From contig NZ_PDWP01000007.1 of NCBI RefSeq assembly GCF_010093235.1, positions 62,001 through 126,000 of the forward strand: DNA of 64,000 nt, given 5' to 3'. The notes under the pieces are model-generated. The model was not told the DNA's origin and did not search any database. It saw only the letters and a list, made by a program, of their open reading frames with translations. This document shows, one piece after another, positions 1-8,347 of this stretch. The translations under genes were made by a program, and so were the position numbers. This DNA comes from Pseudoxanthomonas suwonensis. GTDB lineage: Bacteria > Pseudomonadota > Gammaproteobacteria > Xanthomonadales > Xanthomonadaceae. Each line of letters begins with the position of its first letter. Position 1 is the stretch's first letter.

Positions 1-103
1 GATACAACGCCCGCCAGCGGCCGGAGCGCAGGAAAACGTTGCCCGGGAAACGGCTGCCGCGCATGCCGGATGGGCCATCCGGGTCATTCCAGGGACGGCT
101 GGC

Positions 104-142
104 GGGCATACACTGGCGACAGCAGGCAGCGGGAGGTGGGTC
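104..142 (+). promoter_or_regulatory. Putative -10 promoter element and RBS of the first TPR/transglutaminase gene
   Basis: A TACACT hexamer at 109-114 resembles an extended -10 and lies 29 bases upstream of the start codon at 143. A GGAGG Shine-Dalgarno sequence follows at about 132-136. The same arrangement (TACACT, then GGAGGCGGGTC directly before an ATG-TAC start) occurs before the paralogue at 1580, so the leader appears to be duplicated with the gene. No convincing -35 hexamer is visible. The promoter call is inference; the RBS is clear. Confidence 0.4.
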
Positions 143-1291
143 ATGTACGCAATGGCATTGGCAGCGGCCCTGGCCGCATCCCAGCCGGCGACGCCGCCGG
201 CCGTTCCCCCGGCGGAGCAGGCCCCGCCGGCAGTGGCTGTCCAGCAGCCGCCGCATATCCCGGACCTGGCCGAGATCATGGCCATTCCGCCGGAACTGCA
301 GGTGCTGCTGCAGGAGCGGGTGATCGCCCCCGGCGGCACCCGCCAGGAGCAGCTGGAGCGGCTGGTGGTACTGGTGTTCGACCAGACCGCACTGGCGATC
401 GAATACGACAACGACCGCACCCGCACCGTGGCCGAGACCTGGCGCGACCGCAGGGCCAACTGCGTGTCCTACACCCTCCTGTTCGTCGCCCTCGCCCGCG
501 CCGCCGGCATGGATGCCTACGTCCAGGAGGCCGGCGAGGTGCTGGCCTGGTACCGGGACGCGGGCGTGATCTACAGCGCCAGCCACGTCAATGCAGGCAT
601 CCGCAGCGGCATGCGGCAGCAGACGGTGGACGTGGACCGCAACATCCTGGCCACGCGCGGGCGGCCGCGCGGCGTCAGCGACGCCCGCGCCCTTGCCCAT
701 GTCTACAACAACCGCGGGGCGGAACTGATGGCCGACGGCGACCTGGCCGGCGCCCGCGCCCTGCTGGAAGCGGCGCTAATGGCCGACCGCAAGTTCGTGC
801 CGGCCTGGAACAACATGGGCGTGCTGCAGCAACGGCTCGGCGACGAACGCAAGGCGCTGGAGGCCCTGCACACGGCGCGCCGGCTTGCCCCCGAGCACGC
901 CTCGACCCTGTCCAACCTTGTGAACGCGTACCAGCGCAACGGCCAGCCCGAGCAGGCGGCGCGTTACGCCGCCAGGCTCGAAGAGATCCGCCGCACCGAC
1001 CCCTTCGCCCAGTTCATGCTCGCGCTGGAATGCGAGGACGAGGGCGACTACGGATGCGCGATCGCACGCTACCAGCGCGCCATCCGCATCCAGGGCGGCG
1101 AGCACGCGTTCCATTTCGGACTGGCGCGGGCGTACTTCCTGGACGGCCAGCTGGAGCACGCGCAGCGCGAGATGGCCAAGGCCGCCAGCCTCGGCGATAC
1201 CGAACGCGTGCGGAACGTCTACCGGCGCAAGCTGGAGAGCCTGGAGCGCTGGCGCATGGCGCAGGCCAGCCGGGCCCCGCGCGCGCGCTAG
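143..1291 (+). CDS. Transglutaminase-like TPR protein, paralogue 1
   Basis: 382 residues. A hydrophobic Ala/Leu-rich N-terminus (about 1-12) precedes a Pro/Ala-rich linker to about residue 40, suggesting export, although no positive n-region is visible. Residues 85-155 form a transglutaminase-like core: the N-C-V-S-Y motif puts a candidate nucleophile at Cys107, with His148 in the S-H-V-N motif. Residues 190-360 read as tetratricopeptide-like helices (for example A-W-N-N-M-G-V-L). A good RBS sets the start. A paralogue of nearly the same length lies at 1580-2734, beyond a small S4 gene. The family is known as transglutaminase-superfamily/TPR proteins; the substrate is unknown. Proteolytic or scaffold roles in the envelope are possible, but the sequence does not decide. 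Confidence 0.8.
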   Translation: MYAMALAAALAASQPATPPAVPPAEQAPPAVAVQQPPHIPDLAEIMAIPPELQVLLQERVIAPGGTRQEQLERLVVLVFDQTALAIEYDNDRTRTVAETWRDRRANCVSYTLLFVALARAAGMDAYVQEAGEVLAWYRDAGVIYSASHVNAGIRSGMRQQTVDVDRNILATRGRPRGVSDARALAHVYNNRGAELMADGDLAGARALLEAALMADRKFVPAWNNMGVLQQRLGDERKALEALHTARRLAPEHASTLSNLVNAYQRNGQPEQAARYAARLEEIRRTDPFAQFMLALECEDEGDYGCAIARYQRAIRIQGGEHAFHFGLARAYFLDGQLEHAQREMAKAASLGDTERVRNVYRRKLESLERWRMAQASRAPRAR

Positions 1292-1300
1292 ACTTCGCGG

Positions 1301-1519
1301 ATGGAAACCATCGATTTCGAGCTCCAGGGCGAGCATGTGGAACTGAACCAGCTGCTCAAGCTGGTCGGCGTTTGCGACAGCGGCGGCGCCGGCAAGGCGC
1401 TGGTGGCCAGCGGCGTGGTCCGCGTCGATGGCACGCCGGAGCTGCGCAAGACCTGCAAGATCCGCGCGGGCCAGACCGTCACCGCGCCCGGCGTGCAGGT
1501 GCGGGTGCACGCGCCCTGA
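1301..1519 (+). CDS. Small S4-domain RNA-binding protein (YbcJ-like)
   Basis: 72 residues, the whole protein being one S4 RNA-binding fold: an E-L-N-Q-L-L-K-L motif, a G-G-A-G-K-A segment, then V-V-R-V-D-G and a final beta strand. This matches the free-standing YbcJ/RQC-P1-like S4 proteins, which bind structured RNA or ribosomes. It starts 9 bases after the stop of the TPR gene and so may be cotranscribed with it. It separates two paralogous transglutaminase/TPR genes. The RNA target is not predictable from sequence. Confidence 0.8.
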   Translation: METIDFELQGEHVELNQLLKLVGVCDSGGAGKALVASGVVRVDGTPELRKTCKIRAGQTVTAPGVQVRVHAP

Positions 1520-1539
1520 CCGCCGCCGTCGCCCGCGCG

Positions 1540-1579
1540 GAGGCGTACACTCGGCGTGGCATGGACCGGGAGGCGGGTC
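1540..1579 (+). promoter_or_regulatory. Putative -10 element and RBS before the second TPR/transglutaminase gene
   Basis: TACACT at 1546-1551 and a GGAGG at about 1569-1573 precede the ATG at 1580, mirroring the layout at 109-143. The RBS favours the ATG at 1580 over the in-frame GTG at 1556. The -10 call is weak because no -35 is recognisable. Confidence 0.4.
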
Positions 1580-2734
1580 ATGTACGCACTGGCACTGGCA
1601 GCGGCACTGGCCGCAACCCCACAGGCCGGACCTGCGACCGGGTCCACGGCGCCGCCATCGGCGCCTCCCACCCTGCCGGCGATCCAGGCCCTGCGGCCTG
1701 TTCCCGGGATCGATGAGGTCCTGGAGATCCCTCCCCCGCTACGGGCGATGCTGCAGGAGCGCGTGATCGACCCGGGCGGCAGCCGCGAGGACCGGATCCA
1801 GCGGCTGGCGGCCATGGTCCTGGAACCTGACGGCCTCGGACTCGAATACGACAACGACCGCACCCGCACCGTGGCCGAGGCCTGGCGCGACCGGCGCGCC
1901 AACTGCCTGTCGTTCACGCTGGTGTTCGTCGCCCTGGCGCGTGCGGCCGGGATGGACGCCCACGTGCAGGAAGTGGACGAGGTCCTGGCCTGGTACCGCG
2001 ACGCGGGGGTCATCTACGGCGCCAGCCACGTCAATGCCGGAATCCGCGGCGGCCTGCGCCAGCACACGCTGGACGTCGAGCAGAACATCCTGGCCATGCG
2101 CAGCCGTCCGCGCGTCGTCGACGACGCCCGCGCCCTGGCCCATTTCCGCAACAACCGCGGCGCCGAACTGATGGCCAGCGGTGACCTGGCCGGCGCACGC
2201 GCGCAGCTGGAGGCGGCACTGGAAGCCGATCCGCGCTTCGTGCCGGCCTGGAACAACCTGGGTGTGCTGGAGCTGCGGGCGGGGCATTTCGAGGCCGCCG
2301 GCACCGCGCTGCGCGCCGCCTGGCGGTTGGCACCGAAGCACACAGCGACCCTGTCCAACCTGGTGAACCTTTACCAGCGCAGCGGCCAGGCCGGACTTGC
2401 CGCGGACTTCGTCGCCAGGCTGGAAAAGGTCCGACGCACCGATCCCTTCGCCCAGTTCGTGCTCGCCCTCGGCTGCGAGGACGCCGGCAACTACGCCTGC
2501 GCGGCCACCCATTACCGCAAGGCCATCCGCCTGGACGGCGGGCAGCATGCCTTCCACTTCGGCCTGGCCCGGGCGTACTTCCTGGCCGGCCAGCCGGAAC
2601 TGGCCCGACACGAGATGGCGCGCGCGCTGAAGTTGGCGGATACCGACCGGGCGCGGGGGATGTACCGCCGCAAGCTCGACCATCTGGAACGCTGGCCCGG
2701 CGTCGAGGACGGCCACGCGCTGCATGCGCGCTAG
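1580..2734 (+). CDS. Transglutaminase-like TPR protein, paralogue 2
   Basis: 384 residues from the ATG at 1580, chosen because its N-terminus (M-Y-A-L-A-L-A-A) and RBS parallel the upstream paralogue. An exported-looking Ala-rich N-terminus and proline-rich linker lead into a transglutaminase-like core with Cys109 (in A-N-C-L-S-F) and His150 (G-A-S-H-V-N). TPR-like repeats follow from about residue 190. Similarity to the protein at 143-1291 runs over the whole length, and most differences are conservative, so this is a tandem duplication with both copies apparently intact. Function is unknown beyond the fold assignment. Confidence 0.8.
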   Translation: MYALALAAALAATPQAGPATGSTAPPSAPPTLPAIQALRPVPGIDEVLEIPPPLRAMLQERVIDPGGSREDRIQRLAAMVLEPDGLGLEYDNDRTRTVAEAWRDRRANCLSFTLVFVALARAAGMDAHVQEVDEVLAWYRDAGVIYGASHVNAGIRGGLRQHTLDVEQNILAMRSRPRVVDDARALAHFRNNRGAELMASGDLAGARAQLEAALEADPRFVPAWNNLGVLELRAGHFEAAGTALRAAWRLAPKHTATLSNLVNLYQRSGQAGLAADFVARLEKVRRTDPFAQFVLALGCEDAGNYACAATHYRKAIRLDGGQHAFHFGLARAYFLAGQPELARHEMARALKLADTDRARGMYRRKLDHLERWPGVEDGHALHAR

Positions 2735-2994
2735 CCCTGCCCCGATGCGCGCCACCTGCCGGAAGCCACGCATGGCTGGAGCCCCCCACTCGCCGGGGCA
2801 GCGGTACCGACGGCACCAGCCGCCGCACGGTTAGCGTCGCGGTTCCGGGGCGACTTAAGCGTCCAGCTGCAGCGATGCTGCAAGCATTGCAGCCATCCTG
2901 CGGATGCGATCCGATGCGCGGCGCGCGCGTCGGGGGCAGCGTCTCCTAGAATGAGAGGCGAAGCGGCCGGCGCGGCCGTATCCATGCCAAACGG

Positions 2995-3600
2995 ATGAAG
3001 CAATACCTGCCCGCCTGGGTACAGGGCTGGCTGGGCACGGTCACGCCGATCGTCCAGGCCGTGCTGATCGTCCTGGCCGCCTGGCTGCTGCAGCAGCTGG
3101 TGCGCCGGATCGTGCACCGCCTCATGAACAAGCGCGACGTTCCGCCGGAGATGGGCGTTGCACTGCACCGGGTCAGCGGCGGCCTGATCGGCTTCGGCGC
3201 CCTGCTGCTGGTGCTGGAACGACTGGGCGTATCGGGGACGGTGCTGTGGACTGCCTTCACCAGTTTCGCCGCGGTCGGCGCGGTGGCGTTCTTCGCCGCC
3301 TGGAGCGTGCTGTCCAACATCTTCTGCACGGTGCTGATCTTCACCACCCGCCCGTTCCGCCTGTACGACTACATCGAGGTGGTGGAGAACGGCGAAAAGC
3401 CCGGCCTCAAGGGCCGCGTGGTCGACGTCAACCTGATCTACACCACCCTGCAGGAAGTGGCGCGCGACCCGGCCCATGCCGGCAGCAGCCTGCAGGTCCC
3501 CAACAGCATGTTCTTCCAGCGCGTGGTGCGCCGCTGGCGCGGCAGCGAAGTGCCGGCCGCATGGCTGGCGCCGCCGGCCACCGAAAGCGCCCCGAAGTAA
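2995..3600 (+). CDS. Small-conductance mechanosensitive channel (MscS family), short form
   Basis: 201 residues. Three hydrophobic segments lie at about 18-40, 60-80 and 84-112. The third is Gly/Ala-rich and runs into L-S-N-I-F, as in the MscS pore helix. It is followed by the start of the beta domain (R-P-F-R-L-Y-D-Y-I-E-V, then V-D-V-N-L-I-Y-T-T-L). MscS homologues are usually near 280 residues or longer. This one ends just after a short beta domain (V-P-N-S-M-F-F), so most of the C-terminal cytoplasmic cage is absent. The expected role is release of osmolytes on hypo-osmotic shock. It converges with the zinc-finger gene, with 9 bases between stops. Confidence 0.85.
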   Translation: MKQYLPAWVQGWLGTVTPIVQAVLIVLAAWLLQQLVRRIVHRLMNKRDVPPEMGVALHRVSGGLIGFGALLLVLERLGVSGTVLWTAFTSFAAVGAVAFFAAWSVLSNIFCTVLIFTTRPFRLYDYIEVVENGEKPGLKGRVVDVNLIYTTLQEVARDPAHAGSSLQVPNSMFFQRVVRRWRGSEVPAAWLAPPATESAPK

Positions 3601-3609
3601 CCGCTGGAC

Positions 3610-3876
3610 TCAGCGCAGCTGGCTGTCCTTGCTGCCGCGCCGGTTGTAGCCGGCAAAGCTGGCTTCGTCCTCGTCGTGCGCGGACTGGCAGGCGACGCAC
3701 AGGCGCACGCCGGGCACCGCGCGACGACGCGCCTCGGGGATGGGCGCGTCGCATTCCTCGCAGCGCTCCAGGCTCGGCCCCTTCGGCAGGCGCGAGCGGG
3801 CGCGCTCGATGCCGTCCTTCACGGTCGCGTCGATCTGGTCGTTGACGGCGTTGTCGCCGGCCCATCCGGTCGCCAT
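3610..3876 (-). CDS. DksA/TraR-type C4 zinc-finger protein (YbiI-like)
   Basis: 88 residues. The start at 3876 is fixed by a strong GAGGAGGAGG Shine-Dalgarno sequence just upstream. The C-terminal half carries a CxxC-x17-CxxC zinc finger (C-E-E-C, then C-V-A-C) typical of the DksA/TraR superfamily. The long coiled-coil of true DksA is missing. The size and motif fit the YbiI group, which may bind RNA polymerase through the secondary channel or act as a small zinc protein. It faces the MscS gene tail to tail. Confidence 0.85.
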   Translation of the reverse strand: MATGWAGDNAVNDQIDATVKDGIERARSRLPKGPSLERCEECDAPIPEARRRAVPGVRLCVACQSAHDEDEASFAGYNRRGSKDSQLR

Positions 3877-3954
3877 GGAAACCTCCTCCTCGGCACTACA
3901 GATACAGGGTGCCTGCGGCGATGTGAATCCCCGGCAAGCGCATGCCATCAATGC

Positions 3955-4128
3955 GTATCCCCGTCCCCTCCGGAGGGGACAGGGGGGTGAGGGCCGGCTG
4001 CTTTGCGATGGCACTGCCGCGGTCGGCAGAGGTGATCGCGACCAGACAGGCCGGATCGCAGCGAGCATCGACCGCGCCGGCCGCCCTACCCTCGCCCCAG
4101 CCCCTCTCCCGATGGGAGAGGGGTGCCT
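3955..4128. repeat. Two palindromic REP-like elements between yibI-like gene and cueR
   Basis: A perfect 18-base palindrome (GTCCCCTCC and its complement) spans 3963-3980. A second, CCCCTCTCCC-gat-GGGAGAGGGG, spans about 4101-4123. Both resemble the short G/C-rich palindromes scattered between genes in Xanthomonadaceae. The second one forms part of the 3' end of cueR. A related hairpin lies near 63655-63680. Confidence 0.6.
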
Positions 4129-4562
4129 CCGCAGCCACCCTCGAGGTCGTCGAGGATCGGGCAGTCCGGGCGGTCGTCGCCGTGGCACTGACCTGCCAGG
4201 GCTTCAAGCGTGCGCTGCATGGACTGCAACTGGGCGATGCGCTCGCCCAGCTCTGCCGCGTGCTGCAGCGCCAGCCGCTTGACCTCGGCGCTGGCGCGGG
4301 TGCGATCCGACCACAACGCCAGCAGCCGCTCGATCTGCTTCATCCCGAAGCCCAGCAAACGCGCGCGGTTGATGAAACGCAGGCGGTGCACATCGGCCTC
4401 GGCGTACAGGCGGGAGCCGGCAGCGGGGCGCGGCGGCGGCGGGGCCAGGCCGATCCCCTCGTAATGTCGGATCATCTTGGCCGACACACCCGAATGCGCG
4501 GCCGCCTCGCCGATCGAGTACAAGCCCTTGTCCCGGGCGGCCTTCGCGGCTTCGTGCTTCAT
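4086..4562 (-). CDS. cueR: Copper-responsive MerR-family activator CueR
   Basis: 158 residues. A MerR winged helix-turn-helix is at about 15-82 (Y-S-I-G-E-A-A, then M-I-R-H-Y-E). A dimerisation helix follows, then a metal loop with Cys126 and Cys134 in [11 protein letters not shown], matching the two Cu(I)/Ag(I) thiolates of CueR. Its ATG overlaps the copA stop (ATGA at 4559-4562), so it is translationally coupled as the distal gene of the copA operon. The last 15 or so residues (from G-G-T-P-L-P) are encoded by a palindromic intergenic repeat and look like an acquired tail. Family CueR proteins are usually about 130-140 residues long. Confidence 0.95.
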   Translation of the reverse strand: MKHEAAKAARDKGLYSIGEAAAHSGVSAKMIRHYEGIGLAPPPPRPAAGSRLYAEADVHRLRFINRARLLGFGMKQIERLLALWSDRTRASAEVKRLALQHAAELGERIAQLQSMQRTLEALAGQCHGDDRPDCPILDDLEGGCGGTPLPSGEGLGRG

Positions 4563-7030
4563 GGCGTCGTCCCCGCGCCGGCCGCGGGACGCCAGCGCCG
4601 CAGCAGCAGGGTATTGGCGACCACGCTCACCGAGGAGAACGCCATCGCCGCGCCGGCCAGCGCCGGGCTCAGCATGCCGGCGGCCGCCAGTGGAATGCCG
4701 ATGACGTTGTACCCGAAGGCCCAGAACAGGTTCTGGTGGATCTTGCCGGTGGTGCGCCGCGAGACATCGATGGCATCGGCCACCAGCTGCGGCTCCGGCC
4801 GCATCAGGGTGATGGCCGCCGCATGCATGGCCACGTCGGTGCCCGAACCCATGGCGATGCCGACATCGGCCGCCGCCAGCGCCGGCGCGTCGTTGATGCC
4901 CTCGCCGACCATCGCCACCACGCCACCGGACTTCAATGCCTCGATTGCGGCCACCTTCTGCTCCGGGCGCACCTCGGCCTGCACCTCGTCGATGCCCAGC
5001 GCCTCCGCCACCGTGCCGGCGGCGCCGCGGTTGTCGCCGGACAGCATCACCGTGCGCACGCCCATCGCGCGCAGGCGTTCGATCGCAATGCGCGCACCAG
5101 GGCGCGGCTGGTCGCGGAAGGCCAGCAGGCCGCGCAGTCGCGGCTTGCCGCCCTCCTCCACCGCCAGCCAGGACAGGGTGTGGCCACTGGCTTCCAGTTC
5201 CTCCGCACGCCCCAGCAGTGCGTCCACGGCCACGCCGGCTTCCCGCATCAGGGCCAGGTTGCCGATCCAGGCCATGCGCCCGTCGACCCTGCCGCGCACG
5301 CCGCGGCCCGGCAGCGCCTGCAGCCCGCTCGCCGGGGCCGCGTCGACGCCTTCGCGCAACACCGCCAGCGCCAGCGGATGCGCGCTGTGCTGCTGCAGGG
5401 CCGCGGCCAGGACCAGCAGCGCATCGCGGTCGCCGTCCACCGCAACCGCCTCCAGCAGGCGGGGCTCGCCCACGGTGAGCGTGCCCGTCTTGTCGAAGGC
5501 CACCACCTTGATCGAGCGCGCCAGCTCAAGCGCATGCGCATCCTTGACCAGGATGCCGGCGCGCGCGGCCACGCCGGTGCCGGCCATGATCGCCGTCGGC
5601 GTGGCCAGTCCCAGGGCGCAGGGACAGGCGATGACCAGCACCGACCCCGCGTTGAGGATGGCGCGGTCCCAGTCGCCCGTGCCCAGGCCCCAGCCCAGCA
5701 AGGTCAGCAGGGCAAGGCCCAGGATCACCGGCACGAACACCGCGGCGACCCGGTCCACGGCGCGCTGGATCGGCGCCTTCACCGCCTGCGCGTCCTCCAC
5801 CAGCCGGACGATGCGGGCAAGCGCGGTCTCCGCCCCCACCGCGGCGGTGCGCACCACGACCACGCCATCGGCGTTCACCGCGCCGGCGGTGACCCGGTCG
5901 CCCGGCGCCTTGGCCACGGGCACCGATTCGCCCGTCACGAGCGACTCGTCGGCATGGGTAAGTCCTTCCTCGACGATGCCGTCCACCGGGAAGCGTTCCC
6001 CGGGACGCACGACCACCCGGTCGCCCACCGCCACCTGGTCTACCGGCACCTCGGACTCGCCCTGGGCGGTGCGCAGGCGCGCGGTGGTCGGGCGCAGCGC
6101 CTGAAGGGCGCGGATCGCGGCGGTAGCCTGGCGCTTGGCGCGCCCCTCCAGGAACTTGCCCAGCAGCACGAGGGTGATGATCGCGGCCGAGCCTTCGAAA
6201 TACAGCGGTGCATGCCCGCCCTCGCGCAGCAGGTGGAACAGGCTCAGGCCGTACGCCGTGCTGGTGCCCAGTGCGACCAGCAGGTCCATGTTGCCGGTGC
6301 CGGCCCGCAACGCGCCCCAGCCGGCGCGGTAGAACCTCGCGCCCAGCCAGAACTGCAGCGGCGTGGCCAGCAGCAGCTGGATCCAGCCCGGCAACATCCA
6401 GTGCCTGCCGAAGGGCATGCCAACCATCGGCAGGACCATCGGTGCGGCCAGCACGATCGCGATGACCAGGTGGCGGGCTTCCTTGGACAACCGTGGGTCT
6501 GCAGCCGTAGCCAGCCCCGCCGGCTGCCCCGCAAGGGACGTTTGCGTTCCGGAAGGCAGCGCTGCCGCGGGCGCCTCCGGCGCCGCGATCCGGTAACCGG
6601 CCTTGCGTACGGCCTCTGCCAGGACGGCCGTATCAGCGGGACCAGCGGTACGTACCCGTGCCCGCTCGGTGGCCAGGTTGACCGAGGCCTCGACCACGCC
6701 CGGCACCGCGGCGAGGGCGCGCTCCACCCGGCCTACGCAGGAAGCGCAGTGCATGCCCTCGATCGCCAGCTCGGCCTCGCCCGCCGGCACGCGGTAGCCG
6801 GCCTTTTCCACTGCAACGACCAGGTCGGCCGCCGGTGGCAGCGCCGCGCCGCGGACCTCGGCGGTGGCGCTGACCACGTTGACGCTGGCCGACTCCACGC
6901 CCGGCAGTGCCGCCAGGGCGCGTTCGACCCGCCCGGCGCAGGAGGCGCAGCTCATGCCCTCCACGGGCAGACGCAGGACGGCGGGAGTTGTGCCGGCCGC
7001 GGGGACTACAACGATGTTCGGGGTATCCAT
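4559..7030 (-). CDS. copA: Copper-exporting P1B-type ATPase CopA
   Basis: 823 residues from the ATG at 7030. Two N-terminal heavy-metal-associated domains carry G-M-S-C-A-S-C and G-M-H-C-A-S-C. The core shows the CPC membrane motif ([10 protein letters not shown]), the phosphorylation site D-K-T-G-T-L-T, the S-A-H-P-L motif and a hinge reading G-E-G-I-N-D instead of the usual G-D-G-x-N-D. It exports Cu(I) from cytoplasm to periplasm. The start is taken inside a longer open frame because a CueR box and -35 lie at 7044-7068, which cannot be coding if this is the promoter. It is followed directly by cueR. Confidence 0.95.
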   Translation of the reverse strand: MDTPNIVVVPAAGTTPAVLRLPVEGMSCASCAGRVERALAALPGVESASVNVVSATAEVRGAALPPAADLVVAVEKAGYRVPAGEAELAIEGMHCASCVGRVERALAAVPGVVEASVNLATERARVRTAGPADTAVLAEAVRKAGYRIAAPEAPAAALPSGTQTSLAGQPAGLATAADPRLSKEARHLVIAIVLAAPMVLPMVGMPFGRHWMLPGWIQLLLATPLQFWLGARFYRAGWGALRAGTGNMDLLVALGTSTAYGLSLFHLLREGGHAPLYFEGSAAIITLVLLGKFLEGRAKRQATAAIRALQALRPTTARLRTAQGESEVPVDQVAVGDRVVVRPGERFPVDGIVEEGLTHADESLVTGESVPVAKAPGDRVTAGAVNADGVVVVRTAAVGAETALARIVRLVEDAQAVKAPIQRAVDRVAAVFVPVILGLALLTLLGWGLGTGDWDRAILNAGSVLVIACPCALGLATPTAIMAGTGVAARAGILVKDAHALELARSIKVVAFDKTGTLTVGEPRLLEAVAVDGDRDALLVLAAALQQHSAHPLALAVLREGVDAAPASGLQALPGRGVRGRVDGRMAWIGNLALMREAGVAVDALLGRAEELEASGHTLSWLAVEEGGKPRLRGLLAFRDQPRPGARIAIERLRAMGVRTVMLSGDNRGAAGTVAEALGIDEVQAEVRPEQKVAAIEALKSGGVVAMVGEGINDAPALAAADVGIAMGSGTDVAMHAAAITLMRPEPQLVADAIDVSRRTTGKIHQNLFWAFGYNVIGIPLAAAGMLSPALAGAAMAFSSVSVVANTLLLRRWRPAAGAGTTP

Positions 7031-7037
7031 GGCGACC

Positions 7038-7068
7038 ATGGTGAACCTTCCCATCATGGGAAGGTCAA
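7038..7068 (-). promoter_or_regulatory. CueR operator/promoter of copA
   Basis: Read on the minus strand, TTGACC (7068-7063, -35) is followed by a 19-base spacer and CACCAT (7043-7038, weak -10). The spacer contains a dyad, ACCTTCCCAT and ATGGGAAGGT around one central base (7045-7065). This is the known CueR-box arrangement: a long spacer with the activator sitting between -35 and -10. The predicted start of transcription is at or next to the A of the ATG at 7030, so the copA mRNA would be leaderless or nearly so. Confidence 0.9.
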
Positions 7069-7118
7069 GTCCGGCCAATGACTTTGCTCTGCCGCCACTC
7101 CCGGTTCCCGCTCCTGAC

Positions 7119-7195
7119 GAATCCCCAATCCCGAATCACCAATCACCAATCACCAATCACCAGTCACCAGTCACCAGTCACCAGTCACCAATCTA
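7119..7195. repeat. Heptamer tandem repeat (AATCACC / AGTCACC)
   Basis: About ten 7-base units run head to tail: first degenerate (GAATCCC, CAATCCC), then AATCACC units, then four AGTCACC units. They end at the stop codon of the LD-carboxypeptidase gene. A second array of AATCACC/AATGACC units lies at 63786-63857, again directly after a minus-strand stop codon. Copy-number variation by slippage is likely. Confidence 0.85.
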
Positions 7196-8230
7196 CGAGA
7201 ACACAGGCTCCAGCAGGCGGAAGGTGCCGGCGTCGGCATCCATCTCGACCTGGCCGCCGACCGGGATGATGAACTGCTCGCGCAGGTGGCCGATCTGGGC
7301 GCCACGGTAGGCCGGGATGGCCAGCGGACGGACATGGTCGTCCAGGACCTGCTCCAGGGTCAGCGAACCATAGCCAGCGCGCGGCTCGCAGTCCGTGCAC
7401 TGGCCGAAGATGAAACCCGCGATGCGATCCAGCACCCCGGCGAGCTTGAGCGTGGTGAGCATCCTGTCCACCCGGTACGGCGCCTCCTCCACGTCCTCCA
7501 GGAACAGGATCGCCCCGTCGAATGCCGGCAGGTAAGGCGACCCCGCCAGGCCCACCAGCACCGACAGGTTGCCGCCCAGCAGCCGGCCGCGGGCGCGTCC
7601 GCCGTGGATGGTCATGGTGCGGTTGCGGCGCGGCACCAGTTCGTCCTCGTCTTCGTCCGGCGGGTTGCGGTATTCGAGCAGTTCGTGCTGGAAGAACACC
7701 CGCCGGAACTGGTCGACCACGAAGCGGTTCCAGCTGCCCGAGCCGATCGGGCCATGGAAGGTCACCAGCCCGGTCTGCGCCTGGATCGCGCAATGCAGCG
7801 CGGTAATGTCCGAATAGCCAAGCAGCACCTTCGGATTGCGCCGGATCAGCCCGTAGTCCAGCAGTGGCAGCAGGCGTGCCGCGCCGGCCCCGCCGCGCCC
7901 GCACACCAGCGCCCGCACTTCCGGGTCACCGAACATGCGGTTGATGTCCCCGGCGCGGTCGGCATCGCTGCCGGCCAGGTGGCCACGGCGGTCGCCGTAA
8001 TGCTCGCCGGCGCGCACCTTGAAGCCCAGCGCCTGCATCGCCTCGGTCGCCAGCTGCAGCTTGAGGCTGTCGTCGGTAGCCGAGGACGGGCTGACCAGGC
8101 CCACCATGTCGCCCGGGCGCAGCGCGGGTGGCAGCAGGCGCACCGGCCCGGCGGCCAGCGCCCGTCCCGGGCCGGTCAGCGCCAGCAGGGAGGCGGCCAT
8201 CGCGCTGCCGAGGAACTGCCGTCTGTGCAT
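7193..8230 (-). CDS. LD-carboxypeptidase (peptidase family S66)
   Basis: 345 residues. The N-terminus has a twin-arginine-like R-R-Q-F-L motif and a hydrophobic stretch ending in A-L-A-A (about residue 27), so it is likely exported to the periplasm. The S66 fold is shown by V-S-P-S-S, C-G-R-G-G and L-G-Y-S-D with the nucleophile at Ser140. The later E-D-V-E-E-A-P-Y-R-V-D-R block and G-H-L-R-E-Q-F-I-I-P-V-G carry the expected Glu/His. The family cleaves L-Lys/mDAP-D-Ala bonds of murein tetrapeptides during peptidoglycan recycling, mostly in the cytoplasm. An exported form is typical of this lineage and would act on wall peptides in the periplasm. Confidence 0.9.
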   Translation of the reverse strand: MHRRQFLGSAMAASLLALTGPGRALAAGPVRLLPPALRPGDMVGLVSPSSATDDSLKLQLATEAMQALGFKVRAGEHYGDRRGHLAGSDADRAGDINRMFGDPEVRALVCGRGGAGAARLLPLLDYGLIRRNPKVLLGYSDITALHCAIQAQTGLVTFHGPIGSGSWNRFVVDQFRRVFFQHELLEYRNPPDEDEDELVPRRNRTMTIHGGRARGRLLGGNLSVLVGLAGSPYLPAFDGAILFLEDVEEAPYRVDRMLTTLKLAGVLDRIAGFIFGQCTDCEPRAGYGSLTLEQVLDDHVRPLAIPAYRGAQIGHLREQFIIPVGGQVEMDADAGTFRLLEPVFS

Positions 8231-8347
8231 GGGTTACCCCCTCGTCGCCAGCAGCGAGCCTAGCAACCCCGGGCCAGCGGCGGCCGGCCGCCGTCGTTGT
8301 CGCACTCACGCGATGCGGGCGAAGATTGGCGGCCTTTCGTGCCAGGT

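Noticed and set aside
3942..7081. Very long plus-strand open frames opposite copA/cueR
   Set aside because: They lie antisense to clear copA and cueR motifs, carry Ser/Arg/Ala-rich low-complexity translations and no domain; in high-GC DNA the opposite strand often stays open.
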